Below are positions 24,249 to 34,989 of a stretch of DNA of 64,000 nt, in pieces. The position numbers and the translations under genes were made by a program. Numbering within the stretch: position 1 is the first letter of the stretch; every line of letters begins with the position of its first letter. This DNA comes from Cystobasidiopsis lactophilus (lineage: Eukaryota; Basidiomycota; Agaricostilbomycetes; Agaricostilbales; Chionosphaeraceae): NCBI GenBank assembly GCA_001599975.1, contig BCIO01000001.1, forward strand, positions 3,593,631 through 3,657,630, given 5' to 3'. The notes under the pieces were generated by a model that had not been told where the DNA came from, did no database searches, and saw only the letters and a program-made list of their open reading frames with translations.

Positions 24249-26943
24249 CTAATCGCTGTCCGACAAGTCCTGGGAACATGATCAACAATTAGGTTAGTCG
24301 AATGTGAGGTGGGAATAGCTTACGATGTACGTCGGAATTGGTTTGGCCTTCTTCTTGGGAGTCATGTTGACCTTGAAGGTCGCTTGCTCAGATTCAGAGT
24401 CTGTAGGGACGCGCTTTCGAGCGGTGGGGCGTGGCGTAGACTCTGGAGAGGAGCAGAGGTCGACCGGCTGCGCTTTGGCCTTGCCCTTGGCCTTGACTGT
24501 GACTGGCTTCGGAAGCGGCGAGGAAGCGGGCGAGGAAGACAAGTCGACAGCATCAACGTGCTTGTTGACATCCTTTGGCACGACCACTTTGACCTTGGCA
24601 AAGGCGCGGACGGCCTCCCAGTCGTAAACGTCAGGCACGAATGGCGGAGGCGCTTCGTCTTCAAATGCGGTCGGGAGTTGGCGGCTCTTACTGCTGGCTT
24701 TGGGCGGCTTGGCAGGTTTGGAGGAAGAGGCCGAGCTGCTAGTCTTGCTTGAAGTGGAGCCTTGGGAGAGCGGGGCAGAGGATTTCTGGCTTGTGAATGC
24801 GCCAGTGACAGACGTCTGTGACGGAGGAGGAAATGGCTGCGAGAAATCGAGCGAGTCGGTGACTGACAGCTCGGACTTGGTGGGAGACGGCGGTGGTGCC
24901 CTCTTCTTCTTGGAGGCAGCGGTGGTCCGCCTTTTGACCGGCGACGAAGACAGCTTTGCCGCCTTCTTGGCTTCCTTCTCTGCCCACCGCTCTTCATAAT
25001 CCTCGACCATAGGGCGGAGGGAGCTTTTCAGGGCGGTGGCTGACATCCAGACCCGGTAGAGATCGCTCTTGACGTCCACCTTCTTCCGCTTGGTCGCTTG
25101 GGACGCCGAAGGCGAATCCTCGTCGGGCTCGTCCTCTTCCGCCACCTCTTCCATGTCCATGTCCTTAAACAGCTGCTTCAATTCGGCTTTCTTCCGAGCC
25201 TCTCGCGCTTCGCCCCTGTCCTGCGCGTGCTCCCAATTGACATCGGGCACAGGCAGCAGTGGAGTGACCTGCTCCTTGAAGAACTGGTGCGGCGTAATCT
25301 CGAGCCGGTAGACGTTGGTGTAGCCAACCGATGCGTCCGTCTTCTTCTTGCAGATATCGAGCTCGAGCCAGCTATGCAAGTCGCGCAGTTGAAAAGGGCT
25401 CATCGGTGGTGGCTCGTCGGCATCGAAGCCTTTGGCGTCCGAACGGAGCCGTCGGTCCCTAAAGGCAGCCATGAGAATACCGGGCAGCAGGAGGTTGCGG
25501 AAGGACACGTAGATCTGCTTGTGGTGGTAGCCGAGCAGCTCGTAAAGCACCTCGATCATGCGGACCATGTCCAGTGGGCCGGCAGGGGGCGAGCGGACAG
25601 TCTTCTCGGGGTTGGTGTCAGAAGTGATGGGGCTGAGGTAGCAGTGGAGCACATCGGGATCTGGGAAGGCAGCGGTGATCTTTGAAGCGGCGGTGGGTGC
25701 TTTGCGCGGCAGGTGGCCCATCTTGTTGGTGATGAGCTCCCTCTTGAGGATTTCCCGCCACTCCGGCAAGAAGCCTTCGAACTCGGTTGGGGTGTACTCT
25801 CTGTACGCTTCCGCCAGATGGTCGCCATATTGCCCACGAGCCAAGCCGGAAGCCGCCACATGCCCGACTCCCTCCACACCAGCCGTGGCGTAGTCTCCGC
25901 CGCTCATCAAGGCCACCAAGAGCATGCCGCCGTGGGAGAGGCCGCACTTGCGCAAGATGCGGTCCGACTTGAAGAGGTAGTAGGCGTTCTTGTCTTCGCC
26001 CGACCGGTCCAGTTCCTCGTCCGTGTCGTCTTCCTTTAGCTGCTTTCTTTTCTGGTCGTGCGCTATTTGGGCTTTGCTTCCTGAAAGGTTCTTCGAATTA
26101 TTGCGCATAATATCGACTGTGGTGGTGGTCGGCCACCGTCAGCTCCTTGGTCTCATTCGGGAGATAGGGACATACGACCGCCGAAGACAAAGGTGTCCGA
26201 GTCGTCTGTGCAGATGTAGTCGATTTGGCGAGTTTTGGAGAGAAGCGCGAGTTCAGCCTCTGCCTCGCCTGGTGCTCGAATCCAGGTGAACCCAAAAGCC
26301 TCGACGATCTGCTTCGCTTCCTTCTCATGCGGGAGTGCGCGACCTGTGCACCATCTTCCCCTATCAGCTCCTGGCACCAAAGAGGGACTGAAGGCATAGG
26401 AGGCCAAACGCACCCGCAACGTGATTGTTGCGCTTCATTTTAGGGCGAAGCGGGCCGTCGAAGACGACGACGAGGGTGATGCCCAGCTTGTAGAAGTGTG
26501 CCAGCTTGTGGTACCAGATGATGAGATCCACGTTGATGCTCTCCGGGTCCACCTTGACGATGGAGGCGTGCTGTCCAAAAATCGTGGAATGAGATCTCGC
26601 CTCTGGATTGGCCTTGCCTCTGCTCACCTTGAGCCATAGACTGCAGATACGTCACACGTCAGTAAGTGTGGCCACAGATTGGACCAAGAATGAGCTCACG
26701 AAGCGTCCACACCGATTCTGAGCGAGCGAGAGCTGCCCCGAACCTTGAAGCTGTCATCGGCTGCAGTCACAACCTCGTCAGCGGCGTGCATTGCGCTTGT
26801 ACATCCTTAGACACACCCATCTTGTGCAGTGAGCGGCGGATGGAGGCATCCCTGAGCTCGTTCCAGAGGTTTTGGACGCCCTGCGAGTTGCGCCGCCCAA
26901 ATGTCAATAACGCGCGGGGAGCTGCCTTGTGACGCCTTACCAT
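24249..26943 (-). CDS. YEN1: GEN1/Yen1-like Holliday-junction resolvase (XPG/FEN1 family)
   Basis: Eight coding exons (26941-26943, 26817-26880, 26700-26760, 26628-26640, 26414-26570, 26179-26343, 24324-26116, 24249-24269) give 758 residues in full phase. XPG-N: MGVQNLWNELRDAS, LRIGVDASLWLK (metal-binding Asp) and LVVVFDGP. XPG-I: IRAPGEAEAELALL, DYICTDDSDTFVFGG. A helix-hairpin-helix region follows (ALMSGGDYATAGVEGVG). The long tail is basic and Ser-rich with several S/T-P sites, as in Yen1, where CDK control acts. The order and the motifs point to GEN1/Yen1 rather than FEN1 or Rad2. The first coding exon is just the ATG and the fourth is 13 nt. Confidence 0.9.
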
Positions 26944-27756
26944 CGTTTGCGTTCAGGCTGATTTGCTGCAGAGGCGCCCAGACGGGTCCTAAAGCGACTT
27001 GAAGTCCACCAAACCGTCGTTGATGAAAGGGTGAACTTCGCTCAACTTGGTGCGTGCCTTCGCCGCACGACTGGTTGCGCTCGTACGTCAAGTCGGAGCG
27101 GAATCTTCTCGCGTCTCGAAGCGTTCCTCGAGTATTCATGCACTTGGGACCGCGAAATACACGATGTTGAAGACACAGCGCGTTCAATCAAGACGCGTAA
27201 AGGTGAAGATGGCGACTAGCTCCTCAGCCAGGAGGGTCTAGCTTCAATGCACTCCCACAGTCCTGCACTGTGCCTGCCTTCAGGAATGTCGCTCATGCCC
27301 AATCAGCAGACCAACATTGTCGCCACCCCAGCAATTGGCCAGAAAGGGCGCCGCGCTCACCTCTTCCACCTGCTTGTCCATGTTCACGCCTGCTCTTCCT
27401 TTCTCTCTTTCATTACTGGAGGCACAAGATGCTCAACTCAGCCGATGCTCTCAATGCGTGGGACCGAGTCAAGGGTGCCACCCTGTTCCGTGTCATGCTG
27501 CTGTCTGCTTCAGTCTCTTAGATGACTTTTGAAGGTCACATTTTCTGCTGTCACAATTTCTTTGCAAATGGACTTGCAATCACTGTGATGGAGCCTTCAC
27601 CGCTACGACCGAGGACGGGCTCTGTGTGCAACACTTTCCTTTGCGCCGCGGCATTGCCTTTTGCCACATCTTGTCGAGATCCCGGACTAGGTTCATAGTG
27701 TGAGTGTTGTTTAAAGCCGGCCAAGCTTGTCGTCTAAGGCGCTGACTTCCCAGGCA
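26944..27756. other. intergenic, unassigned short ORFs
   Basis: About 810 bases. Plus-strand ORFs between 27247 and 27532 (for example one beginning MSLMPNQQTNIVATPAIGQ at 27291, and one ending in LNSADALNAWDRVKGATLF) could be exons of a small gene with a gt-rich intron at about 27370-27430. I recognise no family and no single splice solution stands out. Confidence 0.3.
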
Positions 27757-28335
27757 ATGTTGGCCTCCGTCACACGCTCGCGTCGTGGTGCTCTCCGTGC
27801 AATCGGCCGTCGCAGTGCGTCCTCGTTCTCTTTGAAATCTGCGCAGCAAAGTTTGATCACGAACAAGCAGTACACGGATCCACTGGCCCACAAAGCTTCA
27901 GAGAGCAGCTTAACCGCTTACGCCACGAGCACCCAAATACAGCTTATGTACTCGACGGAGTCACCCTCGGGATGATTGCTGGCAGTGTGGGACTGGTCAT
28001 GAACTACACATACGACCTCTCTCGTCTTCGTTCTCTCCAGCGCACGCAGGAGGAGAACTCTACTTTCCTCCGCGCTCTCGAGCAAAAGATGGAGGCGCGT
28101 TGCAGTCCTTCTTTGCCTCGTATCGATCTCAATACCCTCAGAACAGGTCCAAGAGATCTCCACTGCCGAGTACACAACGCGCCTCCAGACCTTCGAATTG
28201 AGGGTCGACGAGGCACTCGCCAAGAACAAGGCTTGGACGGATGAGAACGAGCGGCTTCGTGCTTTTGTCGAGAAGGTCGAGCGCGACCTTCTCGTCGTCA
28301 AAGACTCGGACTTGCCCCTGCACAAAAAGGACTGA
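27757..28335 (+). CDS. small single-pass membrane coiled-coil protein, probably mitochondrial
   Basis: Exons 27757-27787, 27847-28098 and 28142-28335 give 158 residues. The N-terminus MLASVTRSRR is basic and hydroxylated without acids, like a mitochondrial targeting signal. One membrane segment is visible (VTLGMIAGSVGLVMNY), followed by a long coiled coil with many Glu, Lys and Leu. An alternative first intron (donor at about 27804, only about 32 nt) would add residues. I cannot name a family; inner-membrane location is inferred only from the signal, membrane helix and coil. The 3' end converges on the ubiquitin-fold gene. Confidence 0.6.
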
Positions 28336-28779
28336 AATCTTGGTGAGCTCCGTTTCTCCCTCTGCTGCCACTTTCAGCCTCTGAAGGAAGACTTCTTCGA
28401 TATCTCAAATGAAGGACTGCCCATAGGCTGATAAAATACTTCCTTCGACTTCCAAGACCCTTTGGCAAGACTCTAACCCTCTTGTTCGGTGGCAAAAGAG
28501 GCGTGCGGGTCTTTCGGGCCAGAGTCGAAACGAATCGCTTGTACAAAGGGCTGCGCCAGTTCAAAGGAAATGAAAATTACAAGCGAAAGGAACGTCCCTT
28601 CTTCACGCGACTGCTTCGGCAGTCTATGGCCCTGAGCAAGCAGAACCTTCTTGACCTATCAAGCTTGCCTGTTTCCAGCCAATCGCTCCCGCCATGCCCA
28701 TGCGCTTTTGGAGGCGGTGAGTTGAACGAGGTAGCAAGAGGACGGCGGGACAGAGGGCGATAGGGGCAGAGGGCAAGGG
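28336..28779. other. convergent 3' flank
   Basis: About 440 bases between the coiled-coil gene (plus) and the ubiquitin-fold gene (minus). Several overlapping short ORFs, none recognisable. Nothing else seen. Confidence 0.45.
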
Positions 28780-29318
28780 CTAAAGCTGCTGCTCCAACTC
28801 TTCGTCCGCGATGTCGAACGACGGTAGACTGGGCTCGTCTTCCTCTGTGTTCTTACATTGAGAACATGAAGAAGGATGAAGAGGATGAAGTATGGCCAAC
28901 CTGAGGACAAGGTCACTCCGACGATTTGGTTGTGCTTGATGCTGAGCTGCTTCAAGGTCTTGCCTTCGTCCAAGCGCTTCCACCCTCCCTCTTTAGTTTC
29001 TTCGAACAATTTGACTTCTGATGGCACAGGGGCCATTTGCACATCGTCGTCGCCGTCCATCGACTTGATGGTGGCCAGCGCTTTGAGGAAGTCCTCCTTC
29101 AACGTGGATAACTGGGTATCGCTGGAAGGGGCCGAAATGAAAACGCAAGCTGTTTATGAAGACATTTCGTTGAGCATTATAGAGCATTGGGCCAGCATTG
29201 AAGGGCGCCGCGTCCTACATTTCGAAAACTTGAAGCGCAGCGTCGTTTCGAAAGGTTTCGGCTGCGTGAAAGGAGCAATTTTAGGCGATCCAGGTGTCTA
29301 CACGTACGAACTCACCAT
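28780..29318 (-). CDS. small ubiquitin-fold (beta-grasp) protein
   Basis: Four exons (29316-29318, 29219-29261, 28901-29149, 28780-28844) give 119 residues in phase. The pattern is beta-grasp: TLRFKFSKSCVFI hairpin, helix STLKEDFLKALATIKS, strand EVKLFEET, then WKRLDEGKTLKQLSIKHNQI and IVGVTLSS as the last strand. The tail is acidic and ends without Gly-Gly, so it is not a conjugated modifier. I cannot say which family; small fungal proteins of this kind are often annotated as ubiquitin-like without a function. The coding part of the first exon is only the ATG, then a 54-nt intron. It is divergent from the Reb1-like gene over 177 bp. Confidence 0.68.
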
Positions 29319-29495
29319 TGCTGAGAGCGTGCGCTCGTCGAGCTTGGAGGTTGCGCTCCAACGGCACCACAGGCAACTTTTTGCGAGCAGCGCACAGACC
29401 TTGCGGGTGCCGCTCTCGCTCCCGCTGTGGCCACCACTCGCCTTCCAAATGTCGGCTGCAGTGACGCTGGTGAGCATTGTGGACGAGTACCAGCG

Positions 29496-32440
29496 ATGGA
29501 AGCTGATTCGAACGCCGCTTTCAAGCCTGGCGAGGCCAAAAAGAGCAGGCACAAGAAAAAGCTCGCCGTCGCCGCACCGCTCGCTGAAGAGCCCGTCGAG
29601 GAGGTCGAGAGCCAGTCCAGATCCTCCCGCAAGAAGCACAGAGCGGCAAAGCGAGAGGCCCTCGAAGAGCCAGCTCAGCCAACTGTCGAGGACGGCGAAT
29701 CTCAGTCGACAACCAAGAAATCGAAGAAACGGCGCCAGAGCTCTGCCGCTCCAGATCTTTCGACCGCTGTTGACGAGTCTCAAGAAGCAGAGGAGGAGGC
29801 GGCCAGGCGCAAGAGGAAGAAGGACAAGAAGAAGCGAAAGCGGGCCGCAGAGGCAGAGGCGGAGGTGGACTCTGAAGAAGCAGCAGCCGTCGAGGAGGAG
29901 CCCACGCCGCAGCCTGCCAAAAAGAAGAAGAAGAAGAAGCATCATGCTGTCGAAGCGGAAGCAGAGCCTCGGTCCGAGGTGGACGACGCTCAGCAGCCCC
30001 TGGCCAGCGAAGCCGACCCTACTCCCGCCGTCGGTGGCTCTCAAGAGGATGGTCTCGATCTCACTCAAAAGAAGAAGAAGAAGCGACGAAAGAGCGAAGG
30101 CCAGAGCCAGCTCGACGAGGATGCTACCGTCGAGCTCGATCCTGTTCCTCTTCCAAGTCCCAGCCCCGAAAAGGCAGAGAAGCGGAAGAAGCGGCGCAAG
30201 AGTAGACCTCAGCTTGAAGAGCAGGTCGAAGAGGATGCCGGCGTCAGCCTAGAGTCCCTCGAAGCACCCCGCGCGCCGCTCGCTCCCGCCCCAGTCTCAG
30301 CCAAGAAGCGAAAGCGACCGGTCGAAGCTACACCTGTTGCTGCGATCATTCCTCCAGCCCCTGAAGAGCCCGAGGCACCCGCACCGTCAGCCCCTAAGAA
30401 GCAGAAGAAACACCGCCGCAGCCGTGTCGAAGAGGAGCCAGCAGATGCAGCCGCCGCCACCGAGGTCGCCTCGGCCTCGGTTCCACCCTCCAAGAGCAGT
30501 CGCAAGCGACTTCCACCAGCGACTGAGGCCGATGCCTTACATGGCCTGATGGACTTAGCCAACGCCATCGAGGTCGTTCACCCTGCCGCTGGTGCGCTGG
30601 ACGACGAAGAGGAGCCCGCCGTGACGACAGTCTCTCGCAAGCGCCGATCTAAGCGTCTTCCCTCAGGGGCTCTTCCTGTCATGGATCAGGCAGAGGACGC
30701 GGACGAAGAAGTGGACGAGCTGGAGCATGAACGAAGCGAGCCAGAGGAGGATGAGGATGAAGAGGTCGACGAGCTGGGCGACGACAACGAGCTTGCCGAC
30801 GCCTCTGTTTTCCTTCCCGACATAGAATTCCGGGAGGGCACTCCGTTTGCCGTTGAGGGTGAAGATGACGATGATTCGTCGGGCGAGGCTGGTCTCGACA
30901 TAGAGAAGTTGCTCGCCGGTGAGCACATACCTTTCAGACTCACTGCGCTGTTGCTGAGTTATCATCGTTTGGGTCATCAGGCAAAAAAAGAAAGGGCCCA
31001 GCCAAACCTCGACGCACCAAGGGGGAGTCACTGCCTAGACGCGCGAGGTTCTTCGACTCGGAGCCCCTCTCAATCGACGAATACAGAAAGCGCCTGGGTA
31101 GCACCGAGGCACCCACAGCCATCGAGCTGAAGACGTTCAGCAGCTGGCAGATGCGTCTACCCAAAGCTCGGCCAATCGCCGCTGAGCATGGCTTCACTCT
31201 ACGCCAAGGCAAGATCACGACAACCGAGCAAGATGCCATCCGCGCCTGCGTCTGCCATGTCGGCACCAACCATGGTCTTTCAGAGGCCGCCTTCGCTACT
31301 GCCCTTTTGAACGGCCCCGCTGCTGGCAGGGACGAGTTCTCTAAAGCTCGTAGCGAGCTCTGGCCGCTGCTGCTCGACGTTATCCGTGGTCGGCCCATCA
31401 AGTACTTGCAGGAGTTCATCATTCGTATTTACAACGATGAGAACCACATGGGCAGTTGGACCCCTCTCGAAGACCAGCAGCTTTTGGCCAGCCTCGCCCT
31501 GTACGGCAAAGCTTGGACAAAGATTGGTGCCGAACTGGGCCGCTCAGCACACGCCTGCCGCTTCCGCTACAGAGACGTCTTGACGCAAGAGACCAAGCAC
31601 GGGCTGTGGCAGCCGGACGAGCTGGAGCGCCTGCACAGTGCTTACGCTGAAGTCAAAGCGGACACATCGGAAGGCGAACAGATGCCATGGGGGCTTGTCG
31701 CTGAGAAAGTCCGCACGCGGCGACCAGCGGAAGTCCGCTACAGGTGGTGCGCTTTCTTTTCTCGCTATGTATGTCCACCTGTGCTGGTCTGACCACCTTA
31801 TACAGGCTACAAGAGCAGCGAGCTGCGGCTTTGAAGGCTGATCCGATTGGCAACGCTTGGACTGCAGACGACACCAAGAAGTTGGCCACGAAGTAAGACC
31901 CCTTTCCTTCGTTCCGGCCAAGCTCTTTAAATCTGACCTGCCCCTACAGAATTTCGAAACTGGGCGTTGACGAAGAGGCTGACATCAATTGGAACGTCAT
32001 CGCCTTCACGGATTGGGAGCCAGCGCTCACAATGTGTTACCTACGAAGCTGGTGGCACAAAATCTGCAAGAACCATCGACAGCAAATCGACCGAGACGCA
32101 AGCTTTCAAGACATCATTAAATACGAAATGAGGAAGCCTACTCCTCTCAAAACGGGCAAGAACGGCGTCTCCCGCTTTGTGCGACCGAAACGTCCACGCC
32201 CCAACCCCAACCACAAATCGCACGAGTACGTGAACACGTCAGATGACGACGACGACGACGACGACGACGATGGTGAGTTGTATCTCTTGGGATGCCAGCT
32301 CTTACTGGTCGGCTCAATTTGCCTGCTTCACAGACTCAGAGGTGGCGGATGAGCTGGTGCCGAGCCAGCGCGCAAACCCAGTCCCTGTCGATTCCTCCTC
32401 TTCCTCGGAGGACGAGGACTCTTCATCCGATGAGGACTAG
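29496..32440 (+). CDS. REB1: Reb1/TTF-I-like Myb-domain DNA-binding protein
   Basis: Five exons (29496-30918, 30981-31743, 31806-31892, 31950-32272, 32334-32440) give 900 residues. The first 470 are low-complexity, with many Lys-rich runs (KKKKKKK), acidic runs and Pro/Ala linkers. The conserved part holds Myb/SANT repeats: WTPLEDQQLLASLALYGKAW, then IGAELGRSAHACRFRYRDVL near residue 630-680, LWQPDELERLHSAYAEV after it, and a third, INWNVIAFTD...MCYLRSWW, near 770. This layout fits Reb1 (yeast) and TTF-I, which bind rDNA spacer sites, stop RNA polymerase I and arrest forks. The tail is acidic and Ser-rich. Orthology inside the family is inferred. Confidence 0.85.
32242..32271 (+). repeat. GAC trinucleotide microsatellite in the Reb1-like gene
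   Basis: Eight to nine GAC codons in a row encode a run of Asp just before the last splice donor. Such repeats change length easily. Confidence 0.9.
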
Positions 32441-32641
32441 ACGAAGCGACGCCCTCATATTCTCTGACTTCCCCCTTTCCCTGTATTGTATCGCCAATAA
32501 CTGTAGACAAATCTGTGTAGAGCATGCTTTCCATCTAGGGCTTGGGATAACGACCATGTAAAGCGCGAACGACCTTGCAACGAGCAGTCCTTCTCCCCGA
32601 ATCTAGAATTGCAACTGCCCACGCCAGAAAGCCAGTCCAGC

Positions 32642-33762
32642 TTATGGGTACTTGTCCGGGAGCATGGCCAGTCTTGCTGAAAGCTCCATCTGGTATTTGG
32701 CCAGGTTGGAGAGGTAGGAGATCATGAGAAGATCCTGTAGCAAAAAAACAAGCCACGATAAGAACGAGTGCGATCTCAAGTGGTGACTCGCTTACAGCTA
32801 GATGCGAGTCAAAGTTCTCGAACGCCTCGCCAGACTCGCCCTCGGCGGAGGAAGGCACGATCGTGTTGGAGAGAGTGTCGAGCAAGAGCTGGGCGAGCTT
32901 GGGGTCGCCTTTTGTTTGACCGGAGATGACCTGCTCGACGTGGGCGAGGACGGCGTCGAGCATAGTGGAGACGTTTGAGAGGGAGGATTGGAACTGGGCC
33001 AACGGCGCCTTGGTGGTCAACGCTTTGCTCGAGAGCGGTGCATTGAGCAAGAAGTCCACTGTATGACTGCCGTGCTCAATATTGCCCCTCGAGACATACA
33101 GAGTGCAGAAACGACATACGAGCTGGCCTTTCTGGCTCGGTGATGCCCAGCTGGCTCTGAACGGGCACGAAAATTGCGTTTTGCGAGCGGCCACCCAACC
33201 CGACTGTTGCTGCCGTATAAGTCTTGAACTGGAGCGACTGCGGATCCAGGGTGAGGTGCACAGCGGACAAAGCGGGCGTGGACGAGGAGGAGCTGGAGGA
33301 GAAGGCGGTGACGGGCATGGCAGCGAGCGAGCTCTGGAGCTTGGCCACAAAGCGCTCGTGGATCAAGGGGGTGGACGAGTTGAGCTGGGGCGCGGTGGCG
33401 TACCAGCCGAGGATGATGGTCGGCTCCTCCTCATTCGGGTTGGCGGAGACGGCGAGGGACTTGGAGAGCAGCTGGAGCGTCTTGTCGAAGTCGAGGTCCT
33501 CAAAGTCCATTTGCAGGAGGTTGGGCGGCTTGACGATGTACGGCAGGCCCAAGGAGGAGGTCACGGTGACCTTGTTGGGCCCAGAGCGCTGGCCGAGCAG
33601 CATGCCAAACACTCGGTCCTGCCCTTTTGTCGGCCGCCTGAGATGGTGGTCTGCCCGCCCCGGTAATCAGCCACGGCTTTTCCTGCTTTGCGATGCGCTC
33701 TGGAAGTTACCTAGGATCTGGGCTAGTGCTATTAGCAGCACATCCACGCTTAAATCGGACAT
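32642..33762 (-). CDS. eukaryotic translation initiation factor 3 subunit F
   Basis: Exons 33711-33762, 33120-33650, 32796-33058 and 32642-32734 give 312 residues. The MPN domain starts at the N-terminus: LAQILDHHLRRPTKGQDRVF followed by FGMLLGQ is a clear eIF3f signature. The JAMM metal motif (H.H...D) is absent, as expected for this non-catalytic member. The C-terminal part (LDAVLAHVEQVISGQTKGDP..LAQLLLDTL, then LLMISYLSNLAKYQMELS) is the helical tail that packs into the eIF3 octamer. It acts in 43S pre-initiation complex assembly in the cytosol. The start at 33762 fits the short N-terminus of fungal members. Confidence 0.93.
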
Positions 33763-34190
33763 GTTGGCAGACGGTGTGCGGTCAACGAGCTGCCTCGCTC
33801 TGCAAAAAATTCGCCTGGCGAAGCTCGCGCGTGCTGCTTTTGGTGCTGTCGCCGCTGGGGCCTTGTTCCCATGATGCACGAAATAGCTGCATTGCATTAT
33901 GGTTTATGAGTACTAAGGGCGCCCCATAAACCAGCTGGCCTTCGCAAGAAGCTCCAGAGACAATCACCTCGCCACTATTCCCCTTTCGCGCCTCTCTTCG
34001 CTGAATGACGATCAGGTAATCGAACTTACGAAAGGCCAAGCCGGAGCACGCAGACGCGCAGTTAGCAGCTAGTAACTGCGAAACGACCGCGAGAATGACG
34101 CTCTGCCCAGCCTCGCGCGCTGCGGCAACAAAGATTTGTGTTCAACTCACCTCTTGATCTCACACGATCAAAGTACGCTCACAGACAAAC
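33763..34190. promoter_or_regulatory. divergent promoter of eIF3f and the Gly/Gln-rich gene
   Basis: About 430 bases between two divergent start codons. ORFs here are extensions of the eIF3f frame without conserved content. No motif can be named with confidence. Confidence 0.45.
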
Positions 34191-34666
34191 ATGGGACTCA
34201 TCGGCAATTTGATCCACAAGGAGGAGAACAAGCACGAGCGAAAGGAGGAGTTCAAGCACGGTGGCGAACACCATCCTCGTTCGTTCACACTCTTCACTAA
34301 GCCTTGAACGACTGTATTGAATGTTCGTGATACACAGAGGGCCCTGGTGGTTTCCAGCAAGGCGGCGGCTTCCAACAGGGTCCTGGCCACCAAGGACCGC
34401 CAGGCGGGTTCCAGCAGGGTGGTTTCCAGCAACAAGGAGGCTTCCAGCATGGTAAATACCTCTGCTTCTGCCACATCTCTGAAGAGTAATTCTAAGCGTA
34501 TCCCCTTGCAGAGGGCCGTCACCAAGGAGGCTTCGAGAACCAAGGATTCGGTGGACCCCAGCACGGCTTCGGAGGCCCTGGCGGTCAACACCACGACGGA
34601 CAGGGATTCGGAGGACCAGGTCAGCAGCAAGGCTTTGGGCAACAGAGTCCCGGTGGCCGCTTTTGA
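34191..34666 (+). CDS. small Gly/Gln/His-rich low-complexity protein
   Basis: Three exons (34191-34278, 34338-34451, 34512-34666) give 118 residues. The first 30 are charged (MGLIGNLIHKEENKHERKEE), and the rest is built of imperfect GGFQQ, GPGHQ and GFGGPG units. This composition is typical of prion-like or phase-separating tails; the sequence shows no RNA-binding domain. It lies between two eIF3 genes. I recognise no family, and function is not inferred. Confidence 0.72.
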
Positions 34667-34989
34667 TTGTTCCATGTCAAGTCGATGGGCCTCAAGCGCC
34701 TTGATGTGAAGCCCAACGGACAAGATAGTACCCAAAAAGACAATTTGTAACTTGAGACTTTGACTAGAAGCATTTGTACGATAAAAAGCAGAGCCGAAGA
34801 GTCCTTCAGCACCGAAAGAGCAGTTTGAGGAGCGCATTGCGGGCATTTGAGACGCGTAGCTAGCGCCTGTGCGGACAGCATACAGAACAAACGACTATAA
34901 GTGATCCATAGAGCCACAACTTGAGCATGAAAAGACGCCCTGGTCAACTGGGTGCAGGTTAATTTCGTTGCCCGCAACCCGCCAAAAAG
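34667..34989. other. intergenic
   Basis: About 320 bases between the Gly/Gln-rich gene stop and the eIF3m start, same strand. Holds a 3' UTR and a promoter. Nothing recognised. Confidence 0.5.

Noticed and set aside
28845-28900. An AAG splice acceptor in the ubiquitin-fold gene, and similar AAG sites in the hydrolase and UreF genes
   Set aside because: In each case a standard CAG acceptor with a different donor also keeps the frame and gives a better match to the family.
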